Assembly (NCBI GenBank): GCA_021030905.1
Contig: JAGFMI010000020.1
Span: forward strand, 496,001-560,000
From: Pyrenula massariospora
Lineage: Eukaryota; Ascomycota; Eurotiomycetes; Pyrenulales; Pyrenulaceae
Length of the DNA: 64,000 nucleotides
Reading direction: 5' to 3'
Positions 24,401-33,136 of this stretch are shown piece after piece. Each line of letters starts with the position of its first letter. Positions within the stretch are counted from its first letter, which is position 1. A program made the position numbers and the translations under genes. The notes under the pieces are model-generated. The model was given only the letters and a program-made list of their open reading frames with translations, made no database searches and was not told where the DNA came from.

Positions 24401-25410
24401 CTACGACATCATCCAGTATGCCGATGGGTTCCCGCCCCGACAGTCTAGTCGGGCAACCTTTGATCGATGAGCCGCGGACACCTACCAGGGGTGGGTCACC
24501 TTCACTTCACTCTGGGGTCTCGGAGAGGGGTGTGACGCATCCCAGCGATCCCCAAGCCCAGCCCGCATTCAAAATAGGCCCAGAGGAGCAGCAACCTCGC
24601 CTGGTTGGGTTCTCACAACCATATTTTACCAACCCGCTTCCTCATGAATCGCCCCAAAGCAAGTTACAAGGAATCAAGGCCGTCGAGGCGGAAGCGGCAC
24701 GAACTGGACAAAAGGTCAGGGTTCTTGTAGCGGAAGACAACAAAGTTAATCAGGAGGTGGTGCTTCGAATGCTAAAATTAGAAGATGTTTATGGTGAGCC
24801 ACATTGTTAATCATTGGCTATCGCGACTAACGAGAGTTTAGATGTAATTATTGCCAAAGACGGGCAGGAAGCCCTCGACATAGTCCGTTCATCTATGGAC
24901 AATAATGAGCGCTTCGACCTTATTTTTATGGATATTCAAATGCCTAACCTCGACGGGATCCAGTCCACGAAAAGAATCAGAGAGATAGGCTTTTCGGCAC
25001 CGATCGTTGCACTGACAGCCTTTGCCGAAGAGTCTAATGTCAAAGAGTGCATGGATAGCGGGATGGATTACTTCCTCTCGAAACCAATCAGACGCCCTGC
25101 CTTGAAACAGGTACTTAAGAAATACTGCCCCACAATTCAGGAAGAAGAGTCGGAGGGTGATGGCACCGAAGCGAAACCGGGCAGCCGAAGACATAGTCGC
25201 AAGCCGAGCAAGATCAAGGGTGCTGCGCCCAAGAAGGACGCGCCAGCCTCGGCTGAAACCAGCAAACAGATTGTCCAATCTCCAGGGAAAATCTCAACAA
25301 AGGAGAATGATAACCCACCCTCAGGGCAGGGGCGAGTTCGAGATGTTATTGAACAGGCCAAAGCCGCCCAGGAGGCGGAAGGCATCAGCCCCATGACGAA
25401 ACCGGTGTAA
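21460..25410 (+). CDS. sln1: Sln1-type (group VI) membrane hybrid histidine kinase
   Basis: Six exons, 21460-21543, 21605-21639, 21694-21827, 21893-22825, 22877-24793 and 24842-25410, give 1223 aa in one open frame. The protein opens with [10 protein letters not shown] and a membrane segment (about residues 9-30). A large N-glycosylation-rich extracellular domain (about 32-385) follows, then a second membrane segment (about 394-415) and a HAMP-like and coiled linker. The kinase core has phospho-His about 568 in [12 protein letters not shown], with ATPase boxes [16 protein letters not shown] and [10 protein letters not shown]. The C-terminal receiver has phospho-Asp about 1065 ([14 protein letters not shown]) and Lys in YFLSKPIR. 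This architecture is that of yeast Sln1, the turgor sensor that keeps the HOG pathway off through Ypd1 and Ssk1. The junctions reconstruct conserved sequence ([27 protein letters not shown]). The 51-bp intron 22826-22876 is in frame and stop-free. The very short first three exons would be missed by simple ORF calling. Confidence 0.95.
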
Positions 25411-26336
25411 TAATCAAGTGATATGCTTGGAGCAGGTGATGAGTCCCGTGTGGGTCCACCTGATGTCCAAAGAAGGCTTTGATAACCTTTTTATGTTGTT
25501 GAGTTCGTAGGGGCTTCTGTTTGGGGGATTTGTATGTGTGTTAAAGTGCAACCGGCGTCTCCGAAAGCTCGCTCAGGCGGAAATATGGCGGAGCAAAAGC
25601 AATATGATCTTTGGCGTTAGGGCAAAGAAATATCGACAGCATGGAAATTTACAGGGAATTTGCCTTCGCGGCAATGGCATTTAGCTTCAGGATCAGAGCC
25701 AAGAGAGGAATACACTTGTCTCGCATAGTCTGAGGATACGGATGGGATTTGAAAGAAGGAAAAGGGCCAAGGAAGCATTGGGGGACACTTTGCATGCAGT
25801 ATATTCTTATCTAATATGAGATGACGTTTTCTTCGTTGCTTGGCTGAAATCGTAGGATGAAGGCTTTAAACTCGTGCCTCCGCTGAAGCAAGATAGCACA
25901 ATTTTGCTGGTGTATTTAAGCACATTTCTGCAATCGTGTATTTAAATCGTTGCGTAAGTGCTCATAAGGCATTCCCTCGGTTGGGAGGGGGTAGTGCTAT
26001 GTGATTAAAAAGTGGAGGTGCATTGTAATTTCTCATTAGAACTTCCACAACGTCTTGCTTCCAGCAATAGAAAAAATCTCAGTCTACAATTTTTCTTGAC
26101 TGTTATGCATAGCACGTACCCTAGACAAATGCTATTAGATCCACACCTAGTCGCAGTGAGAGTCTAACAAGATCCTTTCAAGATAACTTACCATCAAGAT
26201 CATCCAGCACCTCTCCCCATCTCTCTACATCAACCTCCCTCACCAAAACTGCGTCTACATACATCCCACCTTCCTTCCCCAACCTCCCTTTATCCCTCCT
26301 CCCCTCCACCAAAACCCCAAAACCAACAACACCGCG
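25411..26336. other. Intergenic region between SLN1 and RRP41
   Basis: The 3' flank of the kinase gene is followed by an AT-richer stretch. The last ~130 bp before the RRP41 ATG form a very C-rich leader. No gene is visible. Confidence 0.5.
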
Positions 26337-27572
26337 ATGCCGCTAGACTCCACCCTCTACGCCCTCTCCCACCTGCGCACCGACGGCCGCCGCTGGAACG
26401 AGCTGCGCCGCCTGAGCGCGAGCGTGTCCACGCAGCCGTCGGCCGACGGGTCGAGTTTGCTCAGCATGGGGAACACGACCGTTGTTTGTGGGGTTGTTGG
26501 GCCGAGGGAGGGGTGAGTTTGCTGTTCTCTTTTTTTGGAGGGTGGTTTGGATGTCTTTGTGGAGTTCTGAAAGGGTTCATTGTGGGCGGGTTGGAGGTGG
26601 TATAGAGGGGGGTATTTTTTTGGTTGATTAGGGCTATGTGGTTGAGATATGGGAGGGAGGAGATTTGTTTTTGTCATTCACGCTGCTTCCCGTCCTACAA
26701 GGTTTTATGTCAGAGGGGCATCTGGCTTCTCTGTCTGAACCGAGATGGGCCAGGAGCTTTTGCATACCCTATCGTCGATTTCTTTCCGGGCTACATAGCA
26801 TTGTCATCCAGCACTGGCGACCTACACTCACAGCCTATGTTTCATTTTATTGTTTATTGTCCACGTATCTGCCACTTCCACTAGCCAATCTTCTGCTATC
26901 TATTACTAACACTCTCCTCTCCTTCTAGCCGTGCCCAACCAAACGCCACATCCGCCACCCTCGAAACCACAATCACGATCCACCCCTTCGCCCAATCCGA
27001 CCGCAAACGCCGCGGCCGCAACGATAAACGCATCCAGGTTCTCCACCCCTGTCCCCGACACCCCCTATCCTTCTTCTAACAGTACTGTCTAGGAACTCCA
27101 ACAAACCCTCACCCAGACCCTAACCCCACACCTCCAAACAACCCTCTACCCGCGCTCCCTCATCACCCTAACCCTGCACGTCCTCTCCCTCGACGGCTCC
27201 CTCCTCGCCGCCCTCCTCAACGCCAGCACCCTCGCCCTCGTCGACGCGGGGATCCCCATGCCGAGCCTGCTGTGCGCCTGCTCCGCCGGGCTGATCCTGT
27301 CCGCAACGACGGGAGATGGCGGGGAGCAGCGGGCGGACGCGGTGGTGGATCTGAACGGGGCGGAGGAGGGGGAGGTGGCGGGTGTTACGGTGGCGACGGA
27401 GGGAGGGGAGGGGGGGAAGGTGGGGATGCTGGTTTTGGAGGGGAGGGTGCGGGCGGGGGAGGGGGTGGAGAGGTTGGTGGGTGCGGCGGTTGAGGGGAGT
27501 GGGAGGGTGAGGGGGTTGATGGAGGGGGTTGTTAGGGAGTATGGGGAGAGGGTTGGGAGGGGGAAGGGGTGA
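26337..27572 (+). CDS. rrp41: Exosome core subunit Rrp41/Ski6 (RNase PH family)
   Basis: Exons 26337-26512, 26929-27037 and 27093-27572 give 254 aa. The N-terminus has the family signature LRTDGRRWNELRRL, then STQPSADGSSLLSMGNTTVVCGVVGPREG. The third exon carries SLITLTLHVLSLDGSLLAALLNASTLAL and VDAGIPMPSLLCACSAGL. Rrp41 is one of six RNase PH-fold subunits forming the ring of the nuclear and cytoplasmic RNA exosome; eukaryotic copies are usually catalytically inactive and structural. The first intron (26513-26928, 416 bp) is about eight times the usual length here. The second (27038-27092, 55 bp) is normal. Base composition is extreme: C-rich up to the middle of exon 3, then G-rich to the stop, and another C-to-G switch lies within exon 1. 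A Glu/Gly/Val-rich loop in exon 3 may reflect that composition. Confidence 0.93.
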
Positions 27573-28361
27573 AGGTGTGGATGGGGGCGGGTGGAGCTGG
27601 GGATTGCTGGGGAGCGCTGAGAGACTTCGATGAGGAAGAGTCTCCTTATCAGATATTCGCGCTCGTATTGTATGACAGATATGGGTGCGTAACGACGGAG
27701 CGCAAGAGGTTTATCCTCACTTACTCTCCTAGTGCGCTAATCGTACCGACGCTAGAATCTTTATTTTAATTTGGGGGATACCTGGCTTTCAGAGTAAGCG
27801 CTAGGCGTGCCATCATACGTCTATGGCGGAATTTTCATACGTCTCGATTTCTATAGGGAGTTGTTTAGCTGCTTGTTTAACCGGGTGTAGATTCCGCCTT
27901 CTTCCTTAGCTCCTACTATCCTGAGGAACTGACATGCGTTTAACGACTAGAACCTTAAGCAATGGCCATCAAGGGGCCTGATCCAGACATCCATGGAAAT
28001 GGGCCAGGGAGTACACGGGGAGCAAATACGCAATCTATTATCTGTTGCCAGGGGAATTCTTCTCGCGATAGCAGATATTGAAGAGCGCCATCTTCGGAGT
28101 TCTTGCAGGGTTTTCCGAGTGGCACCTTTATGTGTAGGCTCTGGTGCTGCTGAATGATTTAGGGTATTGGGCTAGAGCTAGACCGTTAGTCCAAGTCTTG
28201 TTGTCTCTCTTAGGCTGCGTCTGGCCTTCTTCTCGATCAATTCAACAGCCAAACTGCGTGCAGTCCCTGAGTTCTACCTTAGATCAAACCGACAGATAAT
28301 TTTGACCTGGGAGAATATCAACGGCGGTGCGGATTTGGTCCGAGAGGCCGGGTTGCGCTGA
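27573..28361. other. Intergenic region between convergent RRP41 and YdeI-family genes
   Basis: This is the shared 3' flank of two convergent genes. Only short frames without family resemblance are present, and no repeat is seen. Confidence 0.5.
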
Positions 28362-29096
28362 CTAGCACGGCGAGGTCATTTTTCGTCTTGATCGAGTGAG
28401 TTGCTTAGGCTCATTTCGAGACTGACTAGTAGCCGAGTCTTCCTTCGCCTTCGTCTTTTTGAGACGTCTTTTCTCCGCGTTAACATCTGCAGATTTCCTC
28501 TTGTGCGGCTTAGCTGCCTCCAACAAGGGCATGCCCTCTGCCAGGGTTTGCACAACTCTTTCAATACATTTCGCCCGATTCGGAGCAGTGACTACGCGCA
28601 TCGCCACTTTATACCGCCTGCTCTTCGACATGTCCTCAAAAGTGCCTAAGGCGTCTGGTTCGGCAAGAACAGCCTTCATCAAATCATCAGGGACTTCCAT
28701 GGTTGCAGGACTTGAGTACGCTCTTTGCCAGCTCCCGCTTTTCTTCCCAGCTTCTACGGCGTCGCGGCCGGATGGGCGCATTCGTCCATTCTTCTCAAGC
28801 TTTTCAATTCTCTCCACATTTATCCAAGACCAGATGCTCTTCGGACGACGAGGCGTGTATCGCACCAGCCATGTCTGATTGTCAAAAGAGTTGCCTCGCC
28901 CGTCGATCCAGCCAAAGCATAACGCAACTTCAACAGCTTCGACGGGGGAGATGGACGGGATACCGGAGGATTTTTTGGCTAGTCTGAGATAGATACCAGA
29001 CGCTCTTTGGTGCTCACGTTCAAGGAAAGCTTCAAAGTCGACGGCGGAAGGGAATGAATGGATGGGTAAATCGGTGGGTGGTGGCTTGGGGGTCAT
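28362..29096 (-). CDS. YdeI/OmpD-associated family protein
   Basis: This is a single exon of 244 aa. The ATG at 29096 begins MTPKPPPTDLPIHSFPSAVD. The core matches the YdeI/OmpD-associated fold: FEAFLEREHQRASGIYLRLAKK, then PVEAVEVALCFGWIDGRGNSF and WLVRYTPRRPKSIWSWINVER, with a later helical part (MEVPDDLMKAVLAEPDALGTF). A highly basic Lys/Arg-rich tail (about residues 200-244) is added after the domain and could be a nuclear-targeting or nucleic-acid-contact region. Family members occur in bacteria and many fungi, and their biochemical role is not established. The gene is convergent with RRP41. The family assignment is strong; function is unknown. Confidence 0.85.
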   Translation of the reverse strand: MTPKPPPTDLPIHSFPSAVDFEAFLEREHQRASGIYLRLAKKSSGIPSISPVEAVEVALCFGWIDGRGNSFDNQTWLVRYTPRRPKSIWSWINVERIEKLEKNGRMRPSGRDAVEAGKKSGSWQRAYSSPATMEVPDDLMKAVLAEPDALGTFEDMSKSRRYKVAMRVVTAPNRAKCIERVVQTLAEGMPLLEAAKPHKRKSADVNAEKRRLKKTKAKEDSATSQSRNEPKQLTRSRRKMTSPC

Positions 29097-29282
29097 GGCA
29101 TCTTTGGTTTAAGGGAATCTCCATGCGTCTGTGGTTCTGTAGTGTTCAAAGTTGATGTTAATCCCATCGGCGATCTATTGACAAGGTTCTAGGCGAGAAT
29201 AAGTCTGAGCAGTAAGGCGTATGGGCGAAAAGGACCTCTACCTCTATGGGATCCGACATGGGTTATGTTTTCCTCGTCTATC

Positions 29283-29441
29283 TATCGATAAAACGAGAGT
29301 TACAGGAGTAAAGGAAGCCAAAAAAAGATCGTTCTGGCGCTATTTTTGGGTGCCTTCTCTCTCGCTCCCCGCGGTATTGGCGCGGAAATGCAATTGCGCG
29401 CCACATCGCAGATTCTGAGGTGCGTGCATCGAAGATGCGTG
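29283..29441 (+). repeat. Diverged direct repeat, copy A
   Basis: Three blocks in this stretch recur in the same order and orientation at 32661-32840. The first is a perfect 16-mer beginning tatcgataaaacgag. The second is a perfect 12-mer ttttgggtgcct, 61 bp downstream here and 56 bp in copy B. The third is a 21-mer matching at 18 positions (tgcgtgcatcgaagatgcgtg here). Collinearity argues against coincidence. The two copies bracket the amino-acid permease gene and may be relics of one mobile or solo-repeat family. Confidence 0.6.
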
Positions 29442-29442
29442 A

Positions 29443-29575
29443 TTTTATAGGCACCCCGATAAGCGTCCCTATAAGTATCCCTAAAAGGTCTTCTTATAAG
29501 CCTTCTTATAGGCATCACCGTTATAAGCACCTCTATAGGCACCTCCATAGGTGTTCCAATAGGCACTTCCCATAA
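29443..29575. repeat. Degenerate 12-bp tandem array
   Basis: Successive units of about 12-13 bp share the pattern cacctctatagg/cacctccatagg, with ataagg or ataag ends in the weaker units. The clearest run is at about 29526-29570. Fainter related motifs continue to about 29710. Many substitutions indicate an old array. I see no coding role. Confidence 0.65.
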
Positions 29576-30387
29576 GCACCCCCAGAGATACCCTTAAAGA
29601 CACACATAGAAGTGCCTCTGAAGATACTTATATGGATATTTACAGGGGTGGTTATGAAGATGTCTTCAAAACCGCCCATAAAGATATCTGTAGGGGCGCC
29701 TATGAGAGATGTTTACGATGGTTGCCTAGGGGCGGGGCTATATATGCACTATCATCGAGGTCGCGCTGTGTCATGGGAGTGGTGTGAAGCCACTAGCGTG
29801 TCTCTGAAGTTATTCTCTTTCAGGTAAAAACTGCCAAGTCCGTAAGCTTCGGCGCTAGAGCTTGTATAGGAAGCTTCGAAGAATGTCTAGGCTTGTCACC
29901 TTCCCTCTGAAACTTGACACGTGCTTGGCCACGCTCGGGATATATGCATAGTGGATAATTTGCCCTGACGTACGATGGAGCGCTGTATCGTGTTACTCTC
30001 TGCTTGCTCCATTTCTCACTTCAAGATGGCTAGTGAATGAGCCTCGGTTGCTGAGCCTGTGGAGATCCATGGTCGACTCCACCGATGGCGGCAAGCTATC
30101 GTTGTTCTTGTACGACTTGGAGCTTCATCTTATCAATACGAGGCGCACAAGATATCGCTAATGGCACGTGCGCGATACCCCGCGATCACTACCGGCAGGA
30201 AAATAGGCAGCCATAGGGTTCACCCTCGTATATACCCTGTCACATCGTCAGGACCAACAGTTGCTCTGCTCGCGTGCAGCATAGTCGCATATTAAGAGTT
30301 CATTCCGTTCTCCAACGTCCCTGCTCAACTTCCACCGCACGACTTTGTTCCTGTTTTCTCTAATTTCCCAATCCACCAGCTTTAGCC

Positions 30388-32339
30388 ATGGAGCACATCG
30401 CTCCAGTGACACATCCAGCCCTAGAGCTGGATGTCGTAACCGAGAAGCAGATGAAGAGGCCATCTGTCTCGCATAGTATCGAAAAGCCGGAGGTCATGGA
30501 GCGCACATGGGGCTTCGCCGCTCGTACCGACAGCACCGTGACGTACGAAGAGTACGTCTACTGGGCCAAGCTCGAGCGAGAGATGGAGGTCGAGGAAAAC
30601 AAAGTGTTCCAGGCTGAGCACGGCTCTCCTCTCAAAGATTCAATCAAAAACACCTTCTCGGGCGCTGGTCGAAAGAAGGCGAAAGCAGACAAAGAGGCCA
30701 GAGTCCAGGCCCTGCAGGAGCTTGATGAAAAGAAGGGACCGTCTGGCGTTGTCACGGACTCTGACAACGACCAGCCCGGCGTGTCTGCATTGAAAGTCTC
30801 TGACGCGGAATGGCGCAATGCTGCTCGAGCACTCCGAACTGCAAGTTGGGGCCAGATGTTTTTCCTTATTACCACGGACATCCTCGGTTGGTCTGGTGCA
30901 CCGTAAGTCCTCGTCGAGACGCACGTGAACACAAACGGTGACTAATGATTCAATGTAGGTTTGTTTTTGCCAGTGTAGGTTACGGCACGGGTGTAGCTCT
31001 CTACCTGATCTTCGGCATCTTCGCTGCTTGGGGCGGCTGGGTTATCTGGAAGACCTTCATCGACCTCGACTCGACACGCTATCCAATGCAAAGCTTTGGC
31101 GATCCATTCTTACGCCTCTTCGGCGTGAAAGCGCGCCATTTCATCAACATTGCCCAGTCGCTCCAGCAATTCTTCACGGTGGCCATCTTGATTTTCAGCA
31201 AGTCCTTGAATATTGAGCAGATCGCCCACTCGAGTGTATGCTTCGTAGGTATGATGCTTGTCATCATGGCTGTAGGAATACTCGGAGGATTCATTCGAAG
31301 CCTCAAGAAGATCGGCTGGATCGCCAACGCCGCCGTATGGTTCAATATCGTAAACTTCATCATCTGGTCAGTCTTTCTCCCCTACTAACTCATCTATATC
31401 CTTACCTTAAAACCTCCCAACAGCATGGTAGCATCCGCCCGCTTCGCCCCCTACTACCCTGCCATCACGAAGTCCACCCTCATCCAAACAATCGAACCCA
31501 TTAAAGTCTTCGCCGGCATCCCACCCGACCAATACCAACAACAATCGCCTGGCTTCGCCGCCACATTCAATGCCGTCAACACCATGGTCTATGCCTACGC
31601 TGGCGCGCTGCTCTTCGTAGCCTTCCTCTCCGAAATGCGCCACCCCCTCGATTTCTGGAAGGGCATGTTCCTCGCACAAACCTTCATCACCATTGTCTAC
31701 ATGTTCTTCGGAGTGTTCGTCTATTCGTTTTACGGGCAGTACTCCGCCAGCAACATCGTCAACGTCGTGAACCCGTACGGGCTGCAGACCGCCGGAAACG
31801 TCCTCAGATTACTGTCTGGCTGGATTGCCATTATCATGTACTTCAATATCGGCATGAAGACAGTCTACCTCGAAGTCTTCCAAGCCGTTTTCAAATTCCC
31901 TCCCATCGTCGAAAGGAAGGGCAAGATCCTCTGGTACCTTCTGGGACCCTGCTACTGGGTCCTGGCCTTTGTCGTTGCGGGCGCCGTCCCAAACCTGAAC
32001 GGCATCGTTTCCTTCGTCGGTGCCGTCTTCATGATGAACTTCACGTACACGTTCCCGGGCATGATGTATATGGGCAGCATTATTCATAAGGCTGCTGAGC
32101 TGCCTGGTGAAGGATTTAACCCAGCTACGCGTGAAACGATCAGGCACGATCGTGGCCTGAAGAGGTGGATCCGAGGCTACAAGAAGACTTGGATCAGAAG
32201 CACGGTCGCATTCATTTACGTCCTTTTAGGCCTTGCATGCTGTGGAATGGGTACTTGGGCTGCCATTGAAGGGTTGATTGATGTCTTTGGCCCCGGTGGA
32301 ACGGTGGCCGTTAGCTTTGGGTGTCCTGTGCCTGTGTAG
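30388..32339 (+). CDS. Amino-acid transporter of the AAAP (Aa_trans) family
   Basis: Exons 30388-30902, 30959-31366 and 31424-32339 give 612 aa. A long cytosolic N-terminus (about 170 residues, charged, Lys/Glu/Asp-rich) precedes the transporter core, which starts near ALRTASWGQMFFLITTDILGW-SGAPFVFASVGYG. About ten to eleven hydrophobic segments follow, including GVALYLIFGIFAAWGGWVIW, VGMMLVIMAVGILGGFI, ATFNAVNTMVYAYAGALLF (a typical AAAP loop-helix), GMFLAQTFITIVYMFFGVFVYS and the last span near FIYVLLGLACCGMGTWAAIE. Members move neutral or other amino acids by proton coupling across the plasma or vacuolar membrane; the substrate cannot be read here. The junctions are in phase and restore APFVFAS and IICMVAS. 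The gene lies between the two copies of a diverged direct repeat. Confidence 0.9.
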
Positions 32340-33136
32340 TTGTCATGCAGTCGTGGTGAAGAACGACAGGACCACGGGCTGTATTTAGCTGTAGTATGCG
32401 GCGAGTTGCAGGCGGACTTCTAAATAGGTCCACCTACCCTGCAGCGCTCTGCGCGCACTCTTCTCGTATCCATACTTGGTCATAAAACAGCGTTCCAAAC
32501 GTCTCTTTTGTTGTGTTGTAAAGTAGGGATCGAAAGAGGCAGAATTTTAGGCCCCGTGCCCCGCAGTCCCGGCTATGCTTTCTCTCTACCCGATCATGCT
32601 TTTCCCCTACTCGCTTATGCTTCCCCCTACCAACTTCGCTCCTGAGCCCCTGTAATCCGTTATCGATAAAACGAGACTGAGCCACGGCGACCGAAAAGAG
32701 AAACTTCGGATGCTGCTTTTGGGTGCCTGTACTTCCGCAACTTTTGGCCGCCATCTTTCCAGCTACGGTGGACAGGATAAAAAATTATTTCGGAAAGATT
32801 TTCTAGAAATTTTTGAGAATGCGTGCGTAGAAGGTGCGTGTTTGTTTAAATGCCCCTATGGTGATTCAGGGCGGCGAAGGGGCCGCTAAACAGCGTCGCA
32901 AAAGGGCGGTGCGGGCTGCTGTATTTTATTATCGATAAGACGCTTGACCTACCGCGTAAAATCCCGTGACGTCGCGCCAATTTCGCGTGTGGCGTACCTC
33001 CGTTCTCTTTCTGCCTGCGGCCATCTCTCTGGTGAACGGGCGGGGCATAAAAAATCCGATGCCCCTCCATTAATTATGCCTTCCTTCGTCTTCGCGAAGA
33101 CGGGTCCTCCAATAACGCTTTTGCCTCCTCGTCGCG
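32340..33136. other. Repeat-bearing region between the permease and SNF2 ATPase genes
   Basis: This holds copy B of the direct repeat, a further short copy of its first motif (tatcgataaga at 32930-32940), and the promoter of the SNF2 gene. A minus-strand frame of about 100 codons at 32434-32754 has no family resemblance and overlaps the repeat. Confidence 0.5.
32661..32840 (+). repeat. Diverged direct repeat, copy B
   Basis: This is the second copy of the three-block element described at 29283-29441, in the same orientation and 3.4 kb away. The perfect 16-mer starts at 32661, the perfect 12-mer ttttgggtgcct lies at 32717-32728, and the 18/21 block at 32820-32840. An AT-rich insertion between the second and third blocks makes it about 20 bp longer than copy A. 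Confidence 0.6.

Larger units (their letters stand above)
29097..30387. other. Repeat-bearing intergenic region upstream of the amino-acid permease
   Basis: About 1.3 kb include one copy of a diverged direct repeat (29283-29441), a degenerate 12-bp tandem array (from about 29443), and the permease promoter. No protein-coding gene is recognised. The short minus-strand frame through the array has a YRGAYR-like repeat that simply reflects the 12-bp period. Confidence 0.5.

Noticed and set aside
16289-25410. Tandem duplication as origin of the two histidine kinases
   Set aside because: Their domain layouts belong to different ancient groups (HAMP repeats versus extracellular sensor with two membrane segments) and their sequences differ strongly.
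28362-29096. Recent bacterial transfer of the YdeI-family gene
   Set aside because: The family is already widespread in fungi, and the gene's composition and basic tail do not look foreign.
29300-29566. 88-codon minus-strand frame with YRGAYR-like repeats
   Set aside because: It reflects the 12-bp array in DNA; there is no supporting gene structure.
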